DNA from: a virus
IMG/VR virus record: IMGVR_UViG_3300042922_000383
Location: 1 to 35,978 of that record
DNA length: 35,978 nucleotides
Strand: one strand, 5' to 3'
Made by a program: the position numbers and the translations under genes
Shown: positions 31,101 to 35,978 of the stretch, piece by piece
Layout of the letters: every line of letters starts with the position of its first letter
Position numbering within the stretch: the stretch's first letter is position 1
Notes under the pieces: generated by a model
The model's input: the letters and a program-made list of their open reading frames with translations, nothing else
What the model was told of the DNA's origin: nothing
The model's database searches: none

Positions 31101-32249
31101 AATTTATCAACTACCATCACAGGCGTTAAGGCTAAAATAAAATATTATATAAAAATAGTTGCAGTAAAAGATGCTTTTAAATCAACTGGTAAAATTGCAA
31201 GTATCACAACAACTGGTGTGGATGCTCTACCACCAGACGTAATTAGCTTACTTGTTGAAACACTAGCAGATAAAACAAGGCGGTTCACATGGGAATATAT
31301 ATTTCCTAGCACAAATGATGTTGCTGGTTTTAAAATTAAATATAAAGTTGGTAGTTCAACTGATTGGAATACAGCAACAACATTACAATCGCATTTAATC
31401 TTATCATCGCCTTTCGAAACACAAGCGTTTAGAAATAGTGACGTATATACAATTATGATTAAGGCAGTAGATAATGCAGGAAATGAATCTAAAAATATAG
31501 CATATGCAGTGATTAATTTAGGCGATCAGCTAGTCAATAATGTATTATTTACTGACGATATGAGCGATTTCGCAGGAACAAAAACGGATTGTTATATATA
31601 TGATGGCAGACTTATTTCCAACGATTCTGGCGGAAAAATGTGGTCAGAAGACGAAAACACAGCAATGTGGACTAGTGACTCAGCACTATTTTATAATACG
31701 ATATGGCCAGCAATGACTTATCAAGATACTTTTTTACCAGATGCAAGCGGATTATTATCGTTTGATTTTACAATTGAAGGAAACTATACAATTTGGTATA
31801 GAAGAAAATACCCTTATTCCATGTGGACTACTGATAATGATTATATGTGGACTAGCGACAGTAAAACTATGTGGAAAGAAGGACCTTGGGTACGATATGC
31901 TGGCAAAGTAGAAACAACACCAGATATTCATGAGGTTAAAGTTGAAATTGATTCTGGTTATATCAGACCAACCATAATTAAATTAATTGCAATAGTAGAT
32001 GTTGACGATGTTATTGAGTATTTTAATGATATTATTGTGCCAGTAACTGGACTTAGATTACCAATTACAAAAAAATATATAAAAATAAAAAATGTTAGTG
32101 CGACAATACAAGATATTGACGATACTACAGCTTTAACGGTTCGCATTGTGGATAAAAATCCTACTAGCGGACCTTTAATTATGCTCTACGATAAAAACAA
32201 TAACGCTGTAAACGGATGCATTGATGCAACTATACAAGGTTATTATTAA
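28152..32249 (+). CDS. Central tail tip/host-specificity protein (gpI-gpJ-like fusion)
   Basis: 1365 aa. Residues 1-80 look like a beta-grasp, 80-140 hold two glycine-rich hydrophobic segments (KILGTIASLALTAYAGNIIG), both features of lambda gpI; no separate gpI gene exists. Residues 160-900 are the gpJ-like hub (YGECIPTPQILQKHVETVND, YDVRAMVV). Two fibronectin-III-like repeats follow at about 930-1020 and 1025-1130, then a Trp-Asp repeat region at about 1163-1245 (MWTSDS units). The start is TTG 28152 after AAGGTG. It would form the tail tip and contact the host. Confidence 0.88.
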   Translation: MIEIVRVKNIFDRAQREVEKVEFLPGKTVAEYIPEYIATIENKSIIPTDIPEIEFLFIVNGNFIDQPELTYLCNNDQLVVIPHVGSGVGKILGTIASLALTAYAGNIIGGLWGGVFAKGTLAAYLAAGAVMYVGGRIINSVFNTTKNTSTSSNTDSDTTYGWSTPSVVSGEGGTIGITYGECIPTPQILQKHVETVNDKQYLNLLLCGGMGQVDSIWDIKLGGTAISNFTDVQIETRLGTNDQTPISFFENTTLDQAIGIELTEAGFTQTTDTYNAKGLEVTIEFPNGLYYANDDGSLGSTTVEIALYYKKTTASNWNRWICNLTNQVIYTAANGQSLNSWSNSNWLSIRASSSHTLSRINVTDVQIYATAATENITITCTRVYTTTTYNNTTIFGRQRTSTVFNPEFSIVGSISGYLGTITSGQTFNNGNIKFTLYASETVADKNLSIGDKGTIAIIGQNWIVSGAQNTAIRRSIKITGLEEAQYDVRAMVVSRQTGSRYGTTVDWSVLTSYLQGSYSRPNKVLIGLRILATNQLSGSIPNVTWRQIRNYVYVWNPDTNAYETRSARNPIWAAYDIYHQCRYMKNINTGLYEYHVFGVDKSRLIPHWNEWVEAAAYSDEDVLSTDGVTYENRFEFDYHYTTELKRYDAAQLAANVGHAVIIIKGNNIGIAVDKPGSIVQVFGEGRTTMSSFSGTFTGTEDRANSVEVIYSDTTKDFVNTQFLIRSPKWNTDESINDNPAQLTLKGVKRKSQAYREGVYTLATNLLQVQFVDISTDVDSMMCQYGDLVGLNHSVAQIGIASGRIVTATTNTVILDKSVTLSVGYTYQIILQLSADDSLVTKNIVPVSTEIETNVLTVTQPFTTIPRQFDNYVFGETDKAVKPFRLVGVEKSGDLTVKLSLAEYVPGIYTGDLNYPVIDYTPPTSKIQDPISVSLAEENYSTPEGMKNNNINVSWLMNSSAQYDQFLVYYSKDGTNYALWTTTYNLSTTITGVKAKIKYYIKIVAVKDAFKSTGKIASITTTGVDALPPDVISLLVETLADKTRRFTWEYIFPSTNDVAGFKIKYKVGSSTDWNTATTLQSHLILSSPFETQAFRNSDVYTIMIKAVDNAGNESKNIAYAVINLGDQLVNNVLFTDDMSDFAGTKTDCYIYDGRLISNDSGGKMWSEDENTAMWTSDSALFYNTIWPAMTYQDTFLPDASGLLSFDFTIEGNYTIWYRRKYPYSMWTTDNDYMWTSDSKTMWKEGPWVRYAGKVETTPDIHEVKVEIDSGYIRPTIIKLIAIVDVDDVIEYFNDIIVPVTGLRLPITKKYIKIKNVSATIQDIDDTTALTVRIVDKNPTSGPLIMLYDKNNNAVNGCIDATIQGYY

Positions 32250-32264
32250 AAAAGGAGGAATTTT

Positions 32265-33407
32265 ATGACAGTTACATTGCCAAGCAAAGAAAGTTTTACA
32301 GGTAATGTCACACAAGGTCAAGCTAAAGAAGCGTATGATCAGCTCGTTGATTTTATTGGTCAAAGTTTACCTGCCGATGGAACACCGGTTCAAGCAAGTG
32401 CTATTGCTAACACACCAAACGGCAATGTTACATCTACAACTGTACAAGATGCAATTAATGAAGTTGACAGCAGAATAGGTGCTAATCCTAGTTACCGCAA
32501 TTTACTTATTAACGGTAACTTTTTGTTTAGACAGTGGTCTACTTGGGGTGGCATAACGTCTTATCCAATAAATAGTGGTAGTGCTTATGGTTATTTCGAT
32601 AGATGGGTACTAGCTGGGGTAGGTAGCACTCTTAACACTACTCATCAAACTTTTGCATACGGGCAGCCTGAAATTCCTGACGATCCTTTTAACTATGGTA
32701 GGTTTACTGTAACGTCTGTAAACGGTGTTAATAATTATGCAAGTATTGCTCAACGAGTCGAATTTGCAGAGCAATACTCTAGTTCTACCCTTACTTATTC
32801 TTTTTGGGCTAAAGCAGACGCACCAAAAGATATCGCTATCGAGTTTATGCAAATTTTTGGTACAGGAGGTAGTTCTTCTGTTTATGGGATAGGCTCTACT
32901 AAATTTCATTTAACTACTACGTGGACAAAATACACCAGTACTGTAAACCTTCCAAGTGTTGCAGGAAAAACAATAGGTATTGGAAGTGCAGTAGGAATGC
33001 TAGTTTGGTTTGATGCAGGAAGTAACTTTAGTAGTCGTACTGCTTCTTTAGGACAACAAAGTGGAATATTTGATATGACACAGATACAGCTAGAAAGAGG
33101 TGCAGTAGCTACGCCTTTTGAAAATCTACCAGTACCACTCCAATATCAACTTTGCCAAAGATATTGTGAAACCGGTATATCCTATGGTATATCGTATGGT
33201 ATATCTACAACTGAAGCCCAGAGGGTTATAACACCTTATAAAATGACAAAAAGAATAGTACCATCTGTAGGCATTGCACAAATAGGAGGCGCTGGTTCTT
33301 CCCCAGGACTAACATTAAATGACTCTGGGATGTTCGTTGTAGGTTATACCTCAGTTGGCTCCAGTGTAGAAATGATATTTAAATGGCTGAGTAATGCAGA
33401 ACTATAA
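32265..33407 (+). CDS. Tail fibre/receptor-binding protein
   Basis: 380 aa with AAGGAGG SD. The N-terminal 75 residues include a short helical stretch (NVTSTTVQDAINEVDSRIG) as in fibre attachment regions. Residues about 78-290 fit the NLLINGNFLF-RQW ... YFDRWVLAG carbohydrate-binding jelly-roll often seen at fibre tips, ending IQLERGAVATPFE. A 12-bp in-frame repeat at 33174-33205 gives GISYGISYGIS. Thymine/cytosine use is higher than in neighbouring A-rich genes, compatible with module exchange. Confidence 0.8.
   Translation: MTVTLPSKESFTGNVTQGQAKEAYDQLVDFIGQSLPADGTPVQASAIANTPNGNVTSTTVQDAINEVDSRIGANPSYRNLLINGNFLFRQWSTWGGITSYPINSGSAYGYFDRWVLAGVGSTLNTTHQTFAYGQPEIPDDPFNYGRFTVTSVNGVNNYASIAQRVEFAEQYSSSTLTYSFWAKADAPKDIAIEFMQIFGTGGSSSVYGIGSTKFHLTTTWTKYTSTVNLPSVAGKTIGIGSAVGMLVWFDAGSNFSSRTASLGQQSGIFDMTQIQLERGAVATPFENLPVPLQYQLCQRYCETGISYGISYGISTTEAQRVITPYKMTKRIVPSVGIAQIGGAGSSPGLTLNDSGMFVVGYTSVGSSVEMIFKWLSNAEL
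33174..33205 (+). repeat. Short tandem repeat in fibre gene
   Basis: GGTATATCCTAT, GGTATATCGTAT, GGTATATC: two and two-thirds copies of a 12-bp unit, in frame (GISY). Copy number could vary without breaking the frame. Confidence 0.8.
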
Positions 33408-33419
33408 AAGGAGGTCAAT

Positions 33420-33758
33420 ATGGAAAAATATAAATTAACAAAAGATGAGAATATGATAATTCGATTATCTGACAATGTTTATATTCCACTTGTTGAAGGT
33501 AATTGCGACTATCAACAATATTTAGAAGATGTAGCAAATGGTGCTACCGTAGAACCAGCACAAACAACAGAAGAAATTAAAATTTCAAGACTAGTTACGC
33601 TTGATGCCGAATACGATCCACAATTTGATGCTTTAACGCTTGCTTGGGCTACTGCTAGTATGGATGGAGATACAGCAACAGTGACAGCACGGCTGGCTGA
33701 CAAGCAAGTACTTAAACAAGAATATCAAAAAAAAAGAGAGGCGATTATGAATGGCTAG
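33420..33758 (+). CDS. Fibre-associated/tail assembly protein
   Basis: 112 aa, AAGGAGG SD, directly after the fibre gene. N-terminus MEKYKLTKDENMIIRLSDNV is beta-like; the C-terminal half (ISRLVTLDAEYDPQFDALTL ... EYQKKREAIMNG) is helical. The same position and design occur for tail fibre assembly or DUF4376/XkdW-like proteins. Function inferred from position. Confidence 0.6.
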   Translation: MEKYKLTKDENMIIRLSDNVYIPLVEGNCDYQQYLEDVANGATVEPAQTTEEIKISRLVTLDAEYDPQFDALTLAWATASMDGDTATVTARLADKQVLKQEYQKKREAIMNG

Positions 33759-33879
33759 ACCTTATTGCTCTCAGTGTGGTGCAAAAAATGATTTGCAAGG
33801 CAATTGTACAAATACAACTTGCCCTAGAAATGTTCCAGAGACAACAGAAAATACAGAAACAACGACAAAGTCTGAATAA
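33751..33879 (+). CDS. 42-aa zinc-ribbon mini-protein
   Basis: ATG 33751 overlaps the previous stop and follows GAGAGG. Product MARPYCSQCGAKNDLQGNCT... has C6-x2-C9 and C19-x4-C24, a compact zinc ribbon, followed by a Thr/Glu tail (PETTENTETTTKSE). Its position after fibre genes is frequent for such mini-proteins; role unknown. Confidence 0.6.
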   Translation: MARPYCSQCGAKNDLQGNCTNTTCPRNVPETTENTETTTKSE

Positions 33880-33911
33880 GTGATATTTTGAATAGAGCGA
33901 GAGAACCGTGT

Positions 33912-33937
33912 GGACGTGAATAACGTCTATTTTTTTA
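33912..33937 (+). terminator. Terminator before the lysis block
   Basis: GGACGT (33912-33917), loop GAATA, ACGTCT (33923-33928), then ATTTTTTT. Confidence 0.6.
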
Positions 33938-33963
33938 TGCCGTTTTTGAGAGGAGGGGAATTT

Positions 33964-34137
33964 GTGGGTGATGATATAATTCAAAGACTTTTTAACAAAA
34001 TTGATAATCTATCTGATCGCTTGGCACGAGTTGAAACAATGCTGGAAGAACGTGAGAAGAAGCAGACGAACATTGCAGGCATAATCGCTTGGATAGCGAC
34101 GACAGCAATTGCGATATATGGCGCAGTACCTAAATAA
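33964..34137 (+). CDS. XhlA-like holin-associated protein
   Basis: 57 aa from GTG 33964, six bases after AGGAGGG. The protein starts MGDDIIQRLFNKIDNLSDRL as a coiled coil and ends in one membrane span (IAGIIAWIATTAIAIYGAV), the layout of haemolysin XhlA family proteins, which support holins and endolysin release. No second classic holin is evident nearby. Confidence 0.8.
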   Translation: MGDDIIQRLFNKIDNLSDRLARVETMLEEREKKQTNIAGIIAWIATTAIAIYGAVPK

Positions 34138-34158
34138 ATTTAAAGAGGAGATTTTAAT

Positions 34159-34674
34159 ATGAAGATTTGTATAAACGGTGGTCATTATCCGGGACTAGAT
34201 AGCGGTGCTTGCGGGAGCTATCTACAAGAAGCAGATGTAGTAAAAATTCTTATGCAAAAAGTTGCTGGTTATCTACGCAATGTAGGTTATGAGGTTCTAG
34301 AAGTACAAGAAAATGAACTTGCTGATATCACAAATGCTAGTAATGATTTTGGTACTGAACTATTCGTATCAATCCATTGTAATTCTGCCCAAAGCAACGA
34401 AGCAAAAGGAACTGAAACATTTTGTTATGATTTAAACGGTCAAGGTGCAATATTAGCACAATGCATACAAACACAGATCGTAAATAGTTTGGGTACTGTA
34501 GATCGCGGCGTAAAAGAAAGTAAAGGCTTATATGTGCTAAAGCATACTGATTGCACAGCTTGTTTAGTTGAAACAGCATTTATCAATAATGAAAATGATG
34601 AAAAATTATTATCAAGTAGACAAGATGACTTCGCAAGAGCAATTGCGCGCGGCGTTACTGATTATTTTCAGTGA
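34159..34674 (+). CDS. Endolysin: N-acetylmuramoyl-L-alanine amidase (Amidase_3)
   Basis: 171 aa zinc amidase cutting between MurNAc and L-Ala of peptidoglycan. Zinc and catalytic residues are visible: H9 (INGGHYPG), E24 (LQEAD), H73 (FVSIHCNS) and E138 (CLVETAF). The length equals the catalytic domain alone; there is no cell-wall-binding domain and no signal peptide, so release depends on the holin system. GAGGAG SD. It overlaps the next frame's first start codon. Confidence 0.92.
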   Translation: MKICINGGHYPGLDSGACGSYLQEADVVKILMQKVAGYLRNVGYEVLEVQENELADITNASNDFGTELFVSIHCNSAQSNEAKGTETFCYDLNGQGAILAQCIQTQIVNSLGTVDRGVKESKGLYVLKHTDCTACLVETAFINNENDEKLLSSRQDDFARAIARGVTDYFQ

Positions 34675-34691
34675 GAGGGGGTGATGAAAAA

Positions 34692-35195
34692 ATGGCAAAA
34701 GTAATATATGTTTTTGTGGGTGGCAATAGTAAAATAGATAAACTCATAACTGGCGTTTCTGGTGGTGATAAATCTCATGTAGCTATAAAAATATTTGATG
34801 GAATCTTAGAAAGCACAGGAGAAAGAGAAAATATTGACCCATATCCCGGCGTTTGGTTACATAGACCAGATAAATATAATAACAATCAATACGCTGAATT
34901 TGTAGCGGTAGAAATACCAGATATTGAAGGTTTTAAAGCCGAAGCTAGAAAATTATTAGGAACGCCTTACGGATATAGTGATTGTATTCGTACAGGCGTT
35001 TTTGATTTATTAGGAATTGAGATACCAGACAACGATTGGGTAATGGATTGCAGTGAATTAGGCACAAGATTAGCTAGGGCGGGTAAATTAGATATATTGC
35101 CAGATATCGAAGCTGGTTGTATAGACCCTATGCGACTTCGTAATGCAATACTTGATGGCGGATACGGCAAAATAATCAACTCTATTGCTTCATAA
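34692..35195 (+). CDS. Permuted papain-like hydrolase (YiiX/NlpC-related)
   Basis: 167 aa. H29 in KSHVAIKI precedes C120 in DCSELG; this reversed order is typical of circularly permuted NlpC/P60 (YiiX/YaeF-like) amidases. TPYGYSD (91-97) fits the segment between. ATG 34692 is chosen, 9 bases after GAGAGGGGG; ORF extension to 34671 includes that SD. Next to the amidase, it may be a second cell-wall hydrolase or an amide hydrolase acting on lipids. No signal peptide. Confidence 0.7.
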   Translation: MAKVIYVFVGGNSKIDKLITGVSGGDKSHVAIKIFDGILESTGERENIDPYPGVWLHRPDKYNNNQYAEFVAVEIPDIEGFKAEARKLLGTPYGYSDCIRTGVFDLLGIEIPDNDWVMDCSELGTRLARAGKLDILPDIEAGCIDPMRLRNAILDGGYGKIINSIAS

Positions 35196-35209
35196 AGGGA
35201 GCTGAATAA

Positions 35210-35617
35210 ATGGCTTACTTAACTCCAATAATTGAGTTTTTAAAACCTTACGCTATTCAACTGGTAGAAAAATTAATACCAGTTCTAATAGAAAATATAA
35301 TTTTAAATAAAAGAAAAGAGGAATTTAAAATGGATGAACAAACAAAAGAAACAGTAGGCGCAGTAGTAGAAACGGTGGCAACGACAGTCGAAGCAACAGC
35401 AGAAGAACAATTACAGGCTAGAATGGATGCAGAATTAGCGGATTTTACAGCTAAGAAGCAAGCTGAAATCGCTACTACAAAATCAAGCTATGTAAAAGTT
35501 CGTGATCAGTTATATATTACATTGGTAACAGCAGCGGAAGCAGAATTAGATGCGCAAATTTCGGTTCTTGGCGTGAAAGCATTAGCGCAACTTGAAAAAT
35601 TAATCGCTAAAATGTAA
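35210..35617 (+). CDS. Amphipathic helical protein, last gene of lysis block
   Basis: 135 aa, AAGGGAG SD. Residues 1-33 are hydrophobic/amphipathic (MAYLTPIIEFLKPYAIQLVE, KLIPVLIENIIL); the rest is a long acidic alanine-rich coiled coil (EEQLQARMDAELADFTAKKQ). An internal in-frame ATG at 35330 follows AAAGAGG by 8 bases and would give a 95-aa soluble form lacking the hydrophobic part. Could be a holin-like or spanin-like accessory, but no family is recognised. Confidence 0.65.
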   Translation: MAYLTPIIEFLKPYAIQLVEKLIPVLIENIILNKRKEEFKMDEQTKETVGAVVETVATTVEATAEEQLQARMDAELADFTAKKQAEIATTKSSYVKVRDQLYITLVTAAEAELDAQISVLGVKALAQLEKLIAKM

Positions 35618-35654
35618 ACCACACAATAATATTAAATTTATAATTAGACAAAAA

Positions 35655-35700
35655 AGCGGCAACTAAGTATAATAAAACATACTTAGTTGCCGTCTTTTTG
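35655..35700 (+). terminator. Strong terminator at the end of the late operon
   Basis: 14-bp perfect stem CGGCAACTAAGTAT with ATACTTAGTTGCCG around AATAAAAC, preceded by A6 and followed by TCTTTTTG. Confidence 0.92.
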
Positions 35701-35709
35701 TATTTTCCA

Positions 35710-35728
35710 GTGGTCACGAAATGGTCAC
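35710..35728. promoter_or_regulatory. Integrase arm-type sites, distal arm of attP
   Basis: GTGGTCAC (35710-35717) and ATGGTCAC (35721-35728), an 11-bp-period pair identical in design to 93-111 on the other side of the core. Confidence 0.65.
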
Positions 35729-35851
35729 TACAACGAAAAAAGACATTCAATAACACCAATAAATACAACGCAACACAAAATGAAAAAAATAGAAGGAAAA
35801 CAACTGTTATCCATTGATTTTACTAGAGTTATAGCGGTTTTAATCGTAATA
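35729..35851. other. attP arm between arm sites and tRNA core, no gene
   Basis: A-rich, no credible ORF with an SD. An open frame that runs from 35687 through the att core is not a gene. Such A-tracts are common in attP arms and may bind a bending protein; no specific site recognised. Confidence 0.5.
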
Positions 35852-35978
35852 CTTCTAAGCCGTGTGTCGAGCGTTCGAATCGCCCCAGGCGCACCATATA
35901 ATTCAATACTCCATGAGGATGGTCACTACATAAACCGTTTGTCATGGTCACGAAATGGTCACAATAACATGCTATAAC
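35852..35978. repeat. Terminal direct repeat, right copy
   Basis: Exact copy of 1-127. In the circle this and the left copy are one locus, so the bases before 35852 are the true upstream flank of attP and the bases after 127 its downstream flank. Confidence 0.85.

Noticed and set aside
35687-35977. 96-codon open frame across the attP region
   Set aside because: It runs through the terminator, arm sites and tRNA core, has no SD and no protein-like composition.
1-35978. Native linear phage genome with 127-bp direct terminal repeats
   Set aside because: The repeat coincides with attP and a k-mer length, and the packaging genes are HK97-like, which do not use such terminal repeats.
1-35978. CRISPR array, anti-CRISPR cluster, toxin-antitoxin pair, insertion sequence or complete tRNA gene
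   Set aside because: No regularly spaced repeats, no transposase, no recognisable toxin-antitoxin pair and only a partial tRNA were found on either strand.

Overview
The window is one complete temperate tailed-phage genome with a siphovirus layout (HK97-type head, lambda-like long non-contractile tail). It was assembled as a circle and opened next to attP. The first 127 bases (1-127) are repeated exactly as the last 127 (35852-35978), so the unique circle is about 35,851 bp. DNA is AT-rich, Shine-Dalgarno sequences are strong (AAGGAG/GGAGG), and RecU, P27-type terminase, XhlA and ArpU/RinA-like proteins point to a low-GC Bacillota host. The attP core is the 3' part of a tRNA-Arg with anticodon TCT. 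I cannot name the genus; Negativicutes is only a guess.

Layout. 1-146 is attP with integrase arm sites. 147-2430 is the lysogeny region: leftward integrase, a rightward XRE mini-regulator with a leader/terminator and a 31-codon gene, a leftward CI-like repressor, and a divergent operator/promoter region. 2440-4053 holds early regulatory genes (a MerR/Xis-like protein, a leftward small gene, an HTH protein). 4054-8076 is a plasmid-like replication and maintenance block: hairpin-rich leader, HUH rolling-circle Rep, zinc-ribbon protein, RecU, ParA, a 19-bp palindrome, ParB and a Myb/SANT-like protein. 8089-10338 holds small accessory genes and a PAPS-reductase-family protein with Fe-S-type cysteines. 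10397-11008 is an ArpU/RinA-like late regulator followed by a promoter and then a terminator. 11037-15716 is packaging: HNH protein, PBSX-type TerS, an HNH/P-loop fusion, P27-type TerS, a membrane protein and TerL. 15730-18936 encodes portal, prohead protease and capsid. 18993-21837 holds a putative decoration protein, connectors and the major tail tube protein. 21915-32249 holds tail chaperones joined by a -1 frameshift, a leftward membrane/zinc-ribbon moron, the tape measure, gpM/gpL/gpK-like proteins and a gpI+gpJ-like tail tip. 32265-33879 encodes a tail fibre and accessory proteins. 33964-35617 is the lysis block (XhlA, amidase, permuted papain-like hydrolase, amphipathic helical protein), closed by a strong terminator.

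Most notable: (1) the heptamer GGGCGGG occurs at least nine times, always on the + strand, in all three reading frames, in a leftward gene and in non-coding DNA. This suggests a polar DNA signal such as a Chi-like site. (2) An integrating phage carries a HUH Rep and ParAB with two identical parS-like palindromes, one of them inside a coding sequence. (3) An A AAA AAC frameshift site with an upstream SD-like stimulator lies in the tail chaperone gene. (4) The tape measure gene probably starts at an AUA codon. All functional calls are from reading motifs; no database search was run.
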